NCBI RefSeq assembly: GCF_011383005.1
Contig: NZ_CP049935.1
Coordinates: forward strand, 1,240,001-1,304,000
Origin: Phycicoccus sp. HDW14
GTDB lineage: Bacteria; Actinomycetota; Actinomycetes; Actinomycetales; Dermatophilaceae
Direction: 5' to 3'
DNA length: 64,000 bases
In this document: positions 41,611-49,244 of the stretch, one piece after another
Position numbering within the stretch: position 1 is the first letter of the stretch
Layout: each line of letters opens with the position of its first letter
Notes under the pieces: generated by a model
Told to the model about the DNA's origin: nothing
Database searches by the model: none
What the model saw: only the letters and a program-made list of their open reading frames with translations
Program-made: the position numbers and the translations under genes

Positions 41611-41636
41611 GGAACAACGAACCCCCTGCGCACGTT
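41611..41636 (+). promoter_or_regulatory. SigR/SigH-type promoter for rbpA
   Basis: GGAAC at 41611-41615 and GTT at 41634-41636 are separated by 18 bases. This fits the thiol-oxidative-stress sigma factor consensus (GGAAT, N18-19, GTT) of the actinobacterial SigR/SigH family. In Streptomyces rbpA is a known SigR target, which supports the assignment. Transcription would start about 55-60 bases upstream of ATG 41701. Confidence 0.6.
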
Positions 41637-41700
41637 CTCTCAGCATTGACCCGACCGCGAGGACCCCGGTCGGGACATCAAGAACCCTCGGGAGACACCC

Positions 41701-42060
41701 ATGGCAGAACGCAGCCTACGCGGCAGCCGACTCGGCGCCCTCAGCATGGAGACCGACGACAACGTCGTCCCCTCCGAGCGCCGGATCACGACGTACCTGT
41801 GCCCCAACGGGCACTCCATCGAGCTTCCCTTCTCCGTCGAGGCCGACGTGCCGCCGACCTGGGAGTGCCGCTGCGGCGGCGTGGCGAAGCTCCAGGGCGG
41901 GGGCCCCGAGCCGGAGGCCAAGCCGGTCAAGCCCCAGCGCACCCACTGGGACATGCTGCTCGAGCGTCGCTCGATCCCCGAGCTCGAGGAGCTCCTCGAG
42001 GAGCGCCTCACGCTCCTGCGCGAGTCCCGCGGCGAGAAGACCAAGAAGAAGAGCGCCTGA
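41701..42060 (+). CDS. rbpA: RNA polymerase-binding protein RbpA
   Basis: Actinobacteria-specific RNA polymerase cofactor that stabilises holoenzyme with the principal sigma factor. The 119-residue protein begins MAERSLRGSRLGALSMETDD. It contains the core domain YLCPNGHSIELPFSVEADVPPTWECRCGG with its zinc-type cysteines, a basic linker (EAKPVKPQRTHWDMLLERRS) and the sigma-interacting helix SIPELEELLEERLTLLR, followed by a lysine-rich tail. A GGGAG ribosome binding site precedes ATG 41701. It is apparently monocistronic and followed by a hairpin terminator. Regulation probably includes the SigR-type promoter and the CRP-like site upstream. Confidence 0.96.
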   Translation: MAERSLRGSRLGALSMETDDNVVPSERRITTYLCPNGHSIELPFSVEADVPPTWECRCGGVAKLQGGGPEPEAKPVKPQRTHWDMLLERRSIPELEELLEERLTLLRESRGEKTKKKSA

Positions 42061-42071
42061 CGCTCCCCGCT

Positions 42072-42106
42072 GACGCGCCGGCCGACCCTCGGGTAGCCGG
42101 CGCGTC
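42072..42106. terminator. Bidirectional terminator between rbpA and fxsA
   Basis: An 11-bp perfect stem (GACGCGCCGGC 42072-42082 with GCCGGCGCGTC 42096-42106) has a 13-base loop and lies between the convergent stops of rbpA and fxsA. Confidence 0.7.
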
Positions 42107-42117
42107 GTCGTGTGCGC

Positions 42118-42609
42118 TCAGTCGACGATCTGGCCCTGCACGACGTCCGGTGGACCGTCACCCGGCCGGCCCGGGCCGCCCCCGAAGGCCCCGAACAGCC
42201 GACGGGCGACGACGGCCTCCAGCCAGATCCGGGCGATCGGCCGCGTCCACGGCAGGATGACGAGCAGCCCGAGGACGTCGGTGACGAACCCCGGGACGAG
42301 CAGCAGCACTCCCCCGACGAGCACGAGGACGCCGTCGGCGAGCTCGCGGGCCGGCATCCGCCCGCTGCGCAGGGCCTCGCGCAGGGCACCCCACGCCCGA
42401 GCGCCCTCCTTGCGGATGACCCAGGCGCCGAGGACCGAGGTGAGCAGCAGGAGCAGGACGGTCGGCCAGCCGCCGATGGTGCGACCGACGAGGACGATGG
42501 TCGCCACCTCGACGAGCGGCACGAGGACGAGGACGACGACGAGCAGCCGGCGCACGAGCCGACCCCGCCGGCCGCGACCGGCGTAGGGCGTGGCGCCGGG
42601 CCGGGTCAC
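42118..42609 (-). CDS. fxsA: FxsA family cytoplasmic membrane protein
   Basis: 163 residues. The FxsA domain reads LLVVVLVLVPLVEVATIVLVGRTIGGWPT, LLLLLTSVLGAWVIRKEGARAW, LADGVLVLVGGVLLLVPGFVTD and VLGLLVILPWTRPIAR. In E. coli FxsA relieves exclusion of phage T7 by the F plasmid; the normal role is unknown. GTG 42609 overlaps the stop of the mannosyltransferase gene by four bases, making it the last gene of the kamD-to-fxsA unit. Confidence 0.9.
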   Translation of the reverse strand: MTRPGATPYAGRGRRGRLVRRLLVVVLVLVPLVEVATIVLVGRTIGGWPTVLLLLLTSVLGAWVIRKEGARAWGALREALRSGRMPARELADGVLVLVGGVLLLVPGFVTDVLGLLVILPWTRPIARIWLEAVVARRLFGAFGGGPGRPGDGPPDVVQGQIVD

Positions 42610-43385
42610 AGCTCGTGCCAGCGCTCGGGACGGCGGGTCAGCTCGCGCACCTGGCGGGCCCGGTGGCGCACCCCCCAGCCGGTGATGCGGCGCAGCGACT
42701 CGGTCATGATGTCGCGGCTCATCTTGGAGGCCCCGACCTCGCGCTCGACGAAGGTGATGGGCACCTCGACGACGGTCAGCCCGGAGCGCACCGCCCGCCA
42801 GGTGAGGTCGGTCTGGAAGCAGTAGCCCTGGGAGGCGACGTCCTCCAGGCCCATCCGGCGCAGCGCGTCGGCCCGGTAGACCCGGAACCCGGCCGTGGCG
42901 TCGTTGACGGGCATCCCGAGCAGGACCTTGACGTAGAGGTTGCCGCCGACCGAGAGCGCCTTGCGGTGCAGCGGCCAGTTGACGACCTTGCCGCCGGGGA
43001 CCCACCGCGAGCCGATGACGGCGTCGGCGTGCTCGGCGGCCGCGAGGAGGGCGGGCAGGTGCTCGGGGCGGTGCGAGCCGTCGGCGTCCATCTCGACGAC
43101 GGCGTCGTAGCCGTGCTCGAGGGCCCAGTGGAAGCCGGCGAGGTAGGCGGCCCCGAGGCCCTCCTTGCCGGCGCGGTGGAGCACGTGGACGTGCGGGTCC
43201 TCGGCGGCGAGGGCGTCGGCGATCTGCCCGGTGCCGTCCGGGGAGGCGTCGTCGAGGACGACGACGTCGACGGCGGGGACGGCCGAGCGCACGCCGTGGA
43301 CGGCGACCGGCAGGTTCTCGGCCTCGTTGTACGTCGGGATGAGCACGGCGACGCGCTCGAGCGGCGGACGGGTGGTGTCAGGCAA
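42606..43385 (-). CDS. ppm1: Polyprenol monophosphomannose synthase (Ppm1 D2-like glycosyltransferase)
   Basis: GT2-family enzyme that transfers mannose from GDP-mannose to polyprenol phosphate, supplying lipoglycan synthesis and protein mannosylation. The motifs are VAVLIPTYNEAENLP, VVVLDDASPDGTGQIADAL, VVEMDADGSHRPEHLP and DATAGFRVYRADALRRMG. At 259 residues it is the catalytic half only. In mycobacteria this domain is fused to, or adjacent to, Lnt as Ppm1. Here it is a separate gene that overlaps lnt by eight bases, which confirms the functional pairing. Confidence 0.92.
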   Translation of the reverse strand: MPDTTRPPLERVAVLIPTYNEAENLPVAVHGVRSAVPAVDVVVLDDASPDGTGQIADALAAEDPHVHVLHRAGKEGLGAAYLAGFHWALEHGYDAVVEMDADGSHRPEHLPALLAAAEHADAVIGSRWVPGGKVVNWPLHRKALSVGGNLYVKVLLGMPVNDATAGFRVYRADALRRMGLEDVASQGYCFQTDLTWRAVRSGLTVVEVPITFVEREVGASKMSRDIMTESLRRITGWGVRHRARQVRELTRRPERWHEL

Positions 43386-44958
43386 CGGGGTGTTCCTCGG
43401 GGGTGGCGGGCTCTGCGGCCAGCCTAACGCGCGGACGGACCCGGCCCGCAGCGAGGACGAGCAGGGCGAGCAGCGCGGTGGCGACGACGACGGGGGCCTC
43501 GCCGAACCGGTCCGAGGGGGTCTCCTCGTGGCGCAGCACCGGTCGGCCCAGCCGCTGCTCGGCCGTGAACAGGCCGGTCTTCCCGGTCACGGTGCCGTCG
43601 GGTGCGACGAACCCGCTGACGCCGACGGTCGAGACGTGGACGACGCTGCGCCCGTGCTCGATGGCCCGGATGCGCGAGATGGCGAACTGCTGCTCGGACT
43701 CGGCGGTGTACCCGAAGGTCGCGTTGTTGGTCTGGACCATGATCAGCGAGTCGCGCCCGTCGGCGGCGGCCACGCTGTCGCGCATCAGCCCGTCGTAGGC
43801 GACCTCGAAGCAGATGGTCGGCAGGGCCGCGTAGGAGCCGCCGGGTGCGGGCACCTCGAAGACGCCGATCGTCGTCCCCGCGACGAAGTTGCCGGCGAGG
43901 TCGGCGGCCGAGGTGAACATCCGGAAGAACTCGCGGTGCGGGATGTACTCCGCGAACGGCACCGGGTGCAGCTTGGTGTAGCGCTGCGGCTCACCGGCTC
44001 CCGTGTAGAACAGCGAGACGTTGGAGTTGGCGCCGACGGGCTCGGCGAGGACGGCCCCGACGACGAGCGGGACACCGAGCCGCTGCTGCACGGCGCGGAT
44101 CTCGGCGTTCGCGTCGGGGTTGCGGAAGGGGTCGATGTCCGAGGCGTTCTCGGGCCAGACCACGAGGGTGAGGTCGTCGGGTGCCCGGTCGGCGAGGGAC
44201 TCGGTGCCGCGCACGTGGTTGTCGAGCACCGCCCGGCGCTGGGCGTTGAAGTCGAGCCCCGCCTTCGGCACGTTGCCCTGGACGAAGCCGACCGCCTCGG
44301 TGCGCCCGTCGGTGGGCAGGTGGATGAGCCCGGAGGCGAGCGGTAGGGCGGCCACGACGAGAGCGAGCGCCATCCCCACCGGCCGACGTCCCAACAGCGC
44401 CCAGCCGAGGGCGAGCAGCCCGGTGCCGGCGACGGCCACCGCGAAGGTCACGCCCGGTGCGCCGAACCAGCGGGCCAGGTGGGCCAGCGGTCCGTCGGCC
44501 TGGCTGAACGCCAGGCGCGCCCACGGGAACCCGCCGTACGGGGTGGTGGAGCGGGCCCACTCCTGGGCGACCCAGGCCAGGGGGACGAGCAGCAGCGCGG
44601 CGCCGCGGTGGCCGGCGGCGACGAGCCGGCGCCCGGCCCACCCGACGACCGCCGACATCATCGCGAGGTAGAGCGCCTCGAGGGTGGCCAGGGCGAACCA
44701 CGGGAGCTCGCCGACGTAGACGCCGGACCACGAGAGGGTCGGGACGAAGAAGGCGAGCCCGGCGAGCAGCCCGAGGAGGAAGCCGCGCGGCCCGCCGGCG
44801 GTCAGGGTGGCGGCGCCGAGGAGGGCGACGCCGACCGGCGCGAGCCACCAGAGGTCGTGGTCGGGGAAGGCCAGCCAGAGGGCGAGCCCGGCGAGCACGG
44901 CGGCGAGCAGGCTCGCCGGGAGCCGGGGCGGGGTGGGCACGGGCCCACCGTATTTCAC
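43378..44958 (-). CDS. lnt: Apolipoprotein N-acyltransferase
   Basis: Membrane enzyme that N-acylates the diacylglyceryl cysteine of lipoproteins. Several N-terminal helices (ALWLAFPDHDLWWLAPVGVA, FLLGLLAGLAFFVPTLSWSG and others) precede a nitrilase-like domain at about residues 220-470. The catalytic E-K-C triad is seen in LVVWPENASD, YTKLHPVPFAEY and LPTICFEVAYDG. The length of 526 residues is normal. GTG 44958 overlaps the repaired kal stop by four bases; an in-frame GTG a few codons later is an alternative. It is co-transcribed with ppm1 and, unusually, with lysine-degradation genes upstream. Confidence 0.93.
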   Translation of the reverse strand: MKYGGPVPTPPRLPASLLAAVLAGLALWLAFPDHDLWWLAPVGVALLGAATLTAGGPRGFLLGLLAGLAFFVPTLSWSGVYVGELPWFALATLEALYLAMMSAVVGWAGRRLVAAGHRGAALLLVPLAWVAQEWARSTTPYGGFPWARLAFSQADGPLAHLARWFGAPGVTFAVAVAGTGLLALGWALLGRRPVGMALALVVAALPLASGLIHLPTDGRTEAVGFVQGNVPKAGLDFNAQRRAVLDNHVRGTESLADRAPDDLTLVVWPENASDIDPFRNPDANAEIRAVQQRLGVPLVVGAVLAEPVGANSNVSLFYTGAGEPQRYTKLHPVPFAEYIPHREFFRMFTSAADLAGNFVAGTTIGVFEVPAPGGSYAALPTICFEVAYDGLMRDSVAAADGRDSLIMVQTNNATFGYTAESEQQFAISRIRAIEHGRSVVHVSTVGVSGFVAPDGTVTGKTGLFTAEQRLGRPVLRHEETPSDRFGEAPVVVATALLALLVLAAGRVRPRVRLAAEPATPEEHPVA

Positions 44959-45346
44959 CCCGCTGGGGGACGACGACGACCCCGCGGGCCGTGGTCGCGA
45001 CGAGCGGCGGGTCGAGGACGTCGGCCGCCGACTCCCCGCGCTCCGGGGCGCCGCGGCCGACGACGCGCACCTCGAACGCCATCTCGCGCGAGCGGGTCCC
45101 GACGCGCACCAGCCGGGCCTCGATCTCGATGACGTCGCCGGCGCGCACGGGCGCGACGAACTGCACGTCGGAGTAGGAGGCGAAGAGGCCCTCGTCGCCG
45201 TCGGTGCGGATGCACATCTCGGTGGCGACGTCGCCGAACGCGGCGAGGCTGTAGGCGCCGTCGACGAGGTTGCCGGCGTAGTGCGCGTGGCTGAACGGGA
45301 CGTAGCGGCGGTGGGTGACGGTCAGGCCGACCTCGGCGCGGGTCAT
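44955..45346 (-). CDS. kal: 3-Aminobutyryl-CoA ammonia-lyase (frameshifted near its end as read)
   Basis: Hot-dog-fold enzyme that removes ammonia from L-3-aminobutyryl-CoA to give crotonyl-CoA in lysine fermentation. The text includes VTHRRYVPFSHAHYAGNLVDGA, FGDVATEMCIRTDGDEGLFASYSDVQFVAPVRAGDVIEIEA and TRSREMAFEV. As written the frame runs on through lnt. Adding one base to the G5 run at 44965-44969 ends it naturally (VVVVPPAG, stop at 44955) at 130 residues, the family length. ATG 45346 has a GAGGAG ribosome binding site and overlaps the kamE stop. Assignment relies on hot-dog sequence and position directly after kamDE. Confidence 0.85.
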
Positions 45347-46209
45347 CGCTGCTCTCCTCGGGGGTCGCGGGTGGTGCGGGGGGCGACGAGCTCGTGGACG
45401 AGGTAGGAGGCCACCTCGCCGGGGGTCGTGCCGCGGCCGAAGACGCGGTCGACGCCGAGCGCGGCCGCCGACCCCTCCTCGAAGCGCGGGCCGCCGACGA
45501 CGAGCAGCGGCACCTCGCCGGCCGGGAAGGCCTCGCGGAAGGCCGCCGACATCGTCGTGGTGTTGTGGATGTGGGCGTCCTTCTGGGTGACGACCTGCGA
45601 GACGAGCACGGCGTCGGCGCCGACCTCGCGGGCGCTCTCGACGAGCTCGGGCACGAGGACCTGCGCGCCGAGGTTCACGACCTTCATCTCGCGGTAGTAC
45701 TCCAGGCCCTTCTCCCCCGCGAACCCCTTGATGTTGAGGATCGCGTCGATGCCGACCGTGTGCGCGTCGGTGCCGATGCATGCCCCCACGACGACGAGCT
45801 TGCGCCCGAGCTGCGCCCGGATGGCCTGGTTGACCTCGGCCGACCCGAGCAGCGGGAACTCGCGCTCGACGACCTGGACCTCGCGGACGTCGACGAGGTG
45901 GGTCACCGAGCCGTAGACGACGAAGAAGGTGAAGTGCGGGCCCATCGCCTTGGCGTGGACGAGCAGCGCGGGGCTCATCCCCATCTTCGCGGCGAGCTGG
46001 AGCGCGGCGCCCTCGGCCCGCTTGTCGTGCGGCAGCGGCAGGGTGAACGACACCTGCACCATGCCGTCGCCGGTCGTGTCGCCGTAGGGGCGCACGATCG
46101 GTCCGGGCTCGTGGAGGCTCGGCTCGCCGGTCACGGGGTGCTCGCGGCGGCGCTCGCCCTCGTGCTGGTGGGTGCGGTCGCGCGCCTCCTGCGCGGTGGA
46201 GCGGGTCAT
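45343..46209 (-). CDS. kamE: Lysine 5,6-aminomutase, beta subunit
   Basis: Cobalamin-binding subunit of the PLP/adenosylcobalamin enzyme that moves the terminal amino group of L-beta-lysine (or D-lysine) from C6 to C5. The base-off B12 motif DxHxxG is at residues 148-153 (GTDAHTVGIDAIL). The PLP-lysine candidate is K161 (LNIKGFAGEKGLEYY). The 11-residue spacing from H150 to K161 equals that of the clostridial enzyme. The N-terminal dimerisation part reads VQVSFTLPLPHDKRAEGAAL. It is 288 residues. ATG 46209 overlaps the kamD stop by four bases. Confidence 0.95.
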   Translation of the reverse strand: MTRSTAQEARDRTHQHEGERRREHPVTGEPSLHEPGPIVRPYGDTTGDGMVQVSFTLPLPHDKRAEGAALQLAAKMGMSPALLVHAKAMGPHFTFFVVYGSVTHLVDVREVQVVEREFPLLGSAEVNQAIRAQLGRKLVVVGACIGTDAHTVGIDAILNIKGFAGEKGLEYYREMKVVNLGAQVLVPELVESAREVGADAVLVSQVVTQKDAHIHNTTTMSAAFREAFPAGEVPLLVVGGPRFEEGSAAALGVDRVFGRGTTPGEVASYLVHELVAPRTTRDPRGEQR

Positions 46210-47813
46210 CGGGTGGCCCCTTCGTCGAGCAGCGTGGTCGCGGGGTTGTCGTAGCCGTCGGCCTTGACGACGACGCCGTCCAGGCCCTTGCCCTTGGTCG
46301 GTGGGCGCTTCATCGCCCCGAAGGTGCCGTCGGTGATGGCGGCGAGCAGCGGCTGCGGGTGCGCCGAGCCCTTGGTGCTCGTGTCGGAGACGATCGTGTC
46401 GAGCAGGTCGACGGCCTCCGAGAGCACCTGCCGGGCCCGGGTCTGGATGAGCCCGTCGTGCGGCGGGTGGAAGTCCTCGGTCAGGCCGCCGGCGGCCTCC
46501 ATCACGTAGCGGACGTTCTGCAGCGCGAGGTCGCGGTCGGAGAGCCACGGGGTGACGACGGCCTCGGTCATCATCCCGACGAGGAGGATGCCCTGGCCGG
46601 TCATCGCCCCGACGAGGTTGAAGAACCCGTCGAGGAGGTAGCCGCGGAAGACGTCGCCGGTCATGTGCTTGGTCGGCGGCATCCATTTGAGCGGGGCGTC
46701 CGGGAAGAGCTGGCGGGCCAGCAGGGCGTGGGCCAGCTCGAGGCGGAAGCTCTCGGGGACCTCGGGGTTGATCTCGAAGGCGTGGCCGAGGCCGAGCTGC
46801 CAGTCCTCGAGGCCGGCCTCCTTGGCGAAGTACTCGTTGAGCAGCTGGCTGACCGTGACGGTGTGCGCGGCCTCGACGGCGTCGGCGGTCGTCAGGTAGT
46901 TATCCTCGCCGGTGTTGATGATGATGCCGGCGCGCGCGTGGACCTGGCGGCTGAAGCGCTGGTCGACGAAGGTGCGGATCGGGTTGATGTCGCGGAAGAG
47001 GATCCCGTACATCGAGTCGTTGAGCATCATGTCGAGCCGCTCGAGGCCCGCGAGGGCCGCGATCTCGGGCATGCACAGGCCGGACGCGTAGTTGGTCAGC
47101 CGGACGTAGCGGCCGAGCTCGCGGCTGGTGTCGTCGAGGGCCGCCCGCATGAGGCGGAAGTTCTCCTGGGTGGCGTAGGTGCCGGCGTAGCCCTCGCGGG
47201 TCGCGCCCTCGGGGACGAAGTCGAGGAGGGACTGGCCCGTGGAGCGGATGACGGCGATGACGTCGGCGCCCTCGCGCGCCGCGGCCTGGGCCTGCGGGAT
47301 GTCCTCGTGGATGTCACCGGTCGCGACGATGAGGTAGATCCACGGCGTGCGCGGGGCGTCGCCGACCTTGGCGACCATCCGCTCGCGGGCGCGGCGCTGG
47401 GAGTCGACCGTGCGGATGCCCTTCGCGACGGCCTTGCGGGCCGCCGTGCGGGAGGCGGTGAGGTCGCGCTTCTCGGGGAGGCGGAAGGAGGCGCTGCCGC
47501 TGCTGGCCTTCTGCGCGAGGGTCAGCAGGTCGGGGGCCTCGCCGCGGCGCAGAGCGTCCCAGACGGGGGTCGTGACGCCGTGCTCGAGCCCGACGCCGTC
47601 GCGCACCGCGTCGACGAGGTGGTTGACCCACGGAGTGCCGTCGTGGTCGGCGCCGGACAGGCCGGCGAGGCGCAGCGTGGCCCGCTCGACGGAGACGGTG
47701 GTGTGGGCCCGGGCGAGGTCGACGACCGGCTTGCCGGCCTTGCGGGCCAGGCTGCGGGCCCGACGGACGACGGCCGGGTCGAGGTCGAGGAGGGCGGGAC
47801 GACGTGAAGACAC
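46206..47813 (-). CDS. kamD: Lysine 5,6-aminomutase, alpha subunit
   Basis: Large TIM-barrel subunit that binds PLP and substrate with KamE. Characteristic text includes LDLDPAVVRRARSLARKAGKPV, YLIVATGDIHEDIPQAQAAAREGADVIAVIRSTGQSLLDFVPEG, RLTNYASGLCMPEIAALAG and WMPPTKHMTGDVFRGYLLDGFFN. At 535 residues it has normal length and no frame problems. The start is GTG 47813, only seven bases downstream of a TAGATT -10, so the transcript may be leaderless. It is the first gene of a six-gene overlapped unit. Confidence 0.95.
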   Translation of the reverse strand: MSSRRPALLDLDPAVVRRARSLARKAGKPVVDLARAHTTVSVERATLRLAGLSGADHDGTPWVNHLVDAVRDGVGLEHGVTTPVWDALRRGEAPDLLTLAQKASSGSASFRLPEKRDLTASRTAARKAVAKGIRTVDSQRRARERMVAKVGDAPRTPWIYLIVATGDIHEDIPQAQAAAREGADVIAVIRSTGQSLLDFVPEGATREGYAGTYATQENFRLMRAALDDTSRELGRYVRLTNYASGLCMPEIAALAGLERLDMMLNDSMYGILFRDINPIRTFVDQRFSRQVHARAGIIINTGEDNYLTTADAVEAAHTVTVSQLLNEYFAKEAGLEDWQLGLGHAFEINPEVPESFRLELAHALLARQLFPDAPLKWMPPTKHMTGDVFRGYLLDGFFNLVGAMTGQGILLVGMMTEAVVTPWLSDRDLALQNVRYVMEAAGGLTEDFHPPHDGLIQTRARQVLSEAVDLLDTIVSDTSTKGSAHPQPLLAAITDGTFGAMKRPPTKGKGLDGVVVKADGYDNPATTLLDEGATR

Positions 47814-47819
47814 GGCGTC

Positions 47820-47854
47820 AATCTAGCAATCCGACCGGAGGTCCTGTGGCCACA
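47820..47854 (-). promoter_or_regulatory. Candidate leaderless promoter and palindrome upstream of kamD
   Basis: On the minus strand TAGATT (47825 to 47820) is placed so that transcription would begin at or beside the GTG at 47813. The usual -35 position (about 47848-47843) has no TTGACA match but is overlapped by a 10-bp perfect palindrome, TGTGGCCACA (47845-47854). An activator- or repressor-controlled leaderless promoter is a reasonable guess. Confidence 0.35.
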
Positions 47855-47983
47855 CGGCGCCCGGACCGCAGATCCTCGCGTCTCCGCTCCCCCGGTTGCA
47901 GGTGGTTCACGACGACGGTTCGCTGGACGGGACAAAGTCACGCCCGGCAACCGTGCGGGCGGGCACCGAGCGAAGGGACGACG

Positions 47984-48514
47984 ATGACCACCCTCACTGC
48001 CGACCGGACCACCACCCGCGCACCTCGAGCCCGGCGCCGTGTCGTCGCCTCCGCCCTCGCCGGAGCGACGGCCGTGCTGACCGGCGTCGCCTTCGCGGGA
48101 CCGGCGGCGGCGGTGACCCAGGCCAGTGCCGAGTCGCAGTTCCGGGCGGCCGGGATCACGTGGTCGTCGTCGGGTGGCTGCACGACGCGGAGCAACCCGA
48201 CGTGCACCTCGTTCGACGGTCTCCGCCAGGCGACCGTCGACGGCGCGCGGACGCTGAGGTCGGCGAGCGGGTGCGCGCTGAACATCACCGGCGGCACCGA
48301 GGTCGGCCACGCGAGCGGGACGTACTCGCACTACAACGGGTACAAGCTCGACTTCTCGCGGACGACCTGCCTCACGAGCTGGATCCACGGCACGTACACG
48401 TACATCGGGCTGCGGGGTGACGGGGCGGCGCAGTACAAGGCCGCGTCGGGGAACGTCTACGCCGACGAGGGCAACCACTGGGACGTCACCTACTACAGCT
48501 GCGGCGGCTGCTGA
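47984..48514 (+). CDS. Secreted protein with LAS-peptidase-like motifs
   Basis: 176 residues. The signal peptide is RRRVVASALAGATAVLTGVAFAGPAAA, with cleavage near residue 40. The mature part reads SAESQFRAAGITWSSSGGCTT and SFDGLRQATVDGARTLRSASG. It then has GGTEVGHASGTYSHYNGYKLDFSR and ends NHWDVTYYSCGGC. The spaced H-x6-D (SHYNGYKLD) and the late HxD (NHWDV) resemble the zinc ligands of LAS/M15-type DD-peptidases, and five cysteines suggest disulfides. Function as a small cell-wall peptidase or lysin-like enzyme is inference. AAGGGA precedes ATG 47984. It is divergent from kamD and followed by a hairpin. Confidence 0.75.
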   Translation: MTTLTADRTTTRAPRARRRVVASALAGATAVLTGVAFAGPAAAVTQASAESQFRAAGITWSSSGGCTTRSNPTCTSFDGLRQATVDGARTLRSASGCALNITGGTEVGHASGTYSHYNGYKLDFSRTTCLTSWIHGTYTYIGLRGDGAAQYKAASGNVYADEGNHWDVTYYSCGGC

Positions 48515-48536
48515 GACCGGCCGGCCGTGCTGGGCC

Positions 48537-48570
48537 GGCGCCCCTCCCCCGAACTCGGTGGAGGGGCGCC
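48537..48570 (+). terminator. Terminator after the secreted protein gene
   Basis: An 11-bp perfect stem (GGCGCCCCTCC 48537-48547 with GGAGGGGCGCC 48560-48570) has a 12-base loop and begins 23 bases after the stop codon. Confidence 0.65.
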
Positions 48571-48593
48571 GCCGCGTCTGGTTGCATCGGTGG

Positions 48594-49169
48594 GTGCCCA
48601 CCCGCCTCGCCGTCTCCCTCCCCCGCCGGTCCGGGGACCTCCTCGTGCGCGAGTTCGGTCCCGAGGACGTCGACGCCTACCTCGCGTGGCGCACGGACCC
48701 GCGGGTCACGCGCTGGCTCCTGACGACGCGGGCCGACGAGGCCACCGAACGCCTCGAGGCGGCCGAGGCCGACCCGGCCGGGGTGTCCGTGGCGGGCGTC
48801 GTGGACGGCCGGCTCGTGGCGTCGGGGTACCTCGGCGTCAAGGACGGGATGGGGCAAGACGTCGGGGACGCCTGGGTCGGCGCGCTCGGGCGCGTGGGGT
48901 ACCTGGTCGACCCGGAGTGGCACGGGCGCGGGGTCGGCACGCGGCTGCTCGGAGTCCTGCTCGAGGTCGCCTTCGCCGACCTCGGGATGCACCGCGTGCT
49001 CGCGGGGTGCTTCGCCGACAACGTTGCGTCGTGGCGGACGATGGAGCGGCACGGGATGCGGCGCGAGCAGCACGGCGTCGAGGACTCCTGGCACGCCGAG
49101 CTGGGCTGGGTCGACGGGTACGAGTACGCGATCCTGCGGTCCGAGTGGAAGGCGCGGCGCGGAGGGTGA
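48594..49169 (+). CDS. GNAT family N-acetyltransferase
   Basis: 191-residue acetyltransferase of the RimJ-like group. It contains LLVREFGPEDVDAYLAWRTDP, the acetyl-CoA site VGYLVDPEWHGRGVGTRLLGVLLEVAFADL and MHRVLAGCFADNVASWRTMERHGMRRE near the C-terminus. GTG 48594 is the first sensible start after the upstream hairpin. Substrate unknown; such genes are often modification or resistance enzymes acting on small molecules or protein N-termini. Confidence 0.88.
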   Translation: MPTRLAVSLPRRSGDLLVREFGPEDVDAYLAWRTDPRVTRWLLTTRADEATERLEAAEADPAGVSVAGVVDGRLVASGYLGVKDGMGQDVGDAWVGALGRVGYLVDPEWHGRGVGTRLLGVLLEVAFADLGMHRVLAGCFADNVASWRTMERHGMRREQHGVEDSWHAELGWVDGYEYAILRSEWKARRGG

Positions 49170-49223
49170 CGGGGGTCAAAATCGTTGCGCCGCAGCGAAA
49201 GAACTGTGGATAACTCTTGCGGG

Positions 49224-49239
49224 TCGAACGCCCGTTCGA
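49224..49239 (+). promoter_or_regulatory. LexA box (SOS operator)
   Basis: TCGAAC-GCCC-GTTCGA is a perfect 16-base palindrome identical to the actinobacterial LexA consensus TCGAAC-N4-GTTCGA. It lies five bases before ATG 49245 of the HNH gene, with a TTGCGG -35-like element (49217-49222) just upstream, so LexA would block this promoter. SOS induction of the downstream gene is predicted. Confidence 0.7.
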
Positions 49240-49244
49240 GTAGG

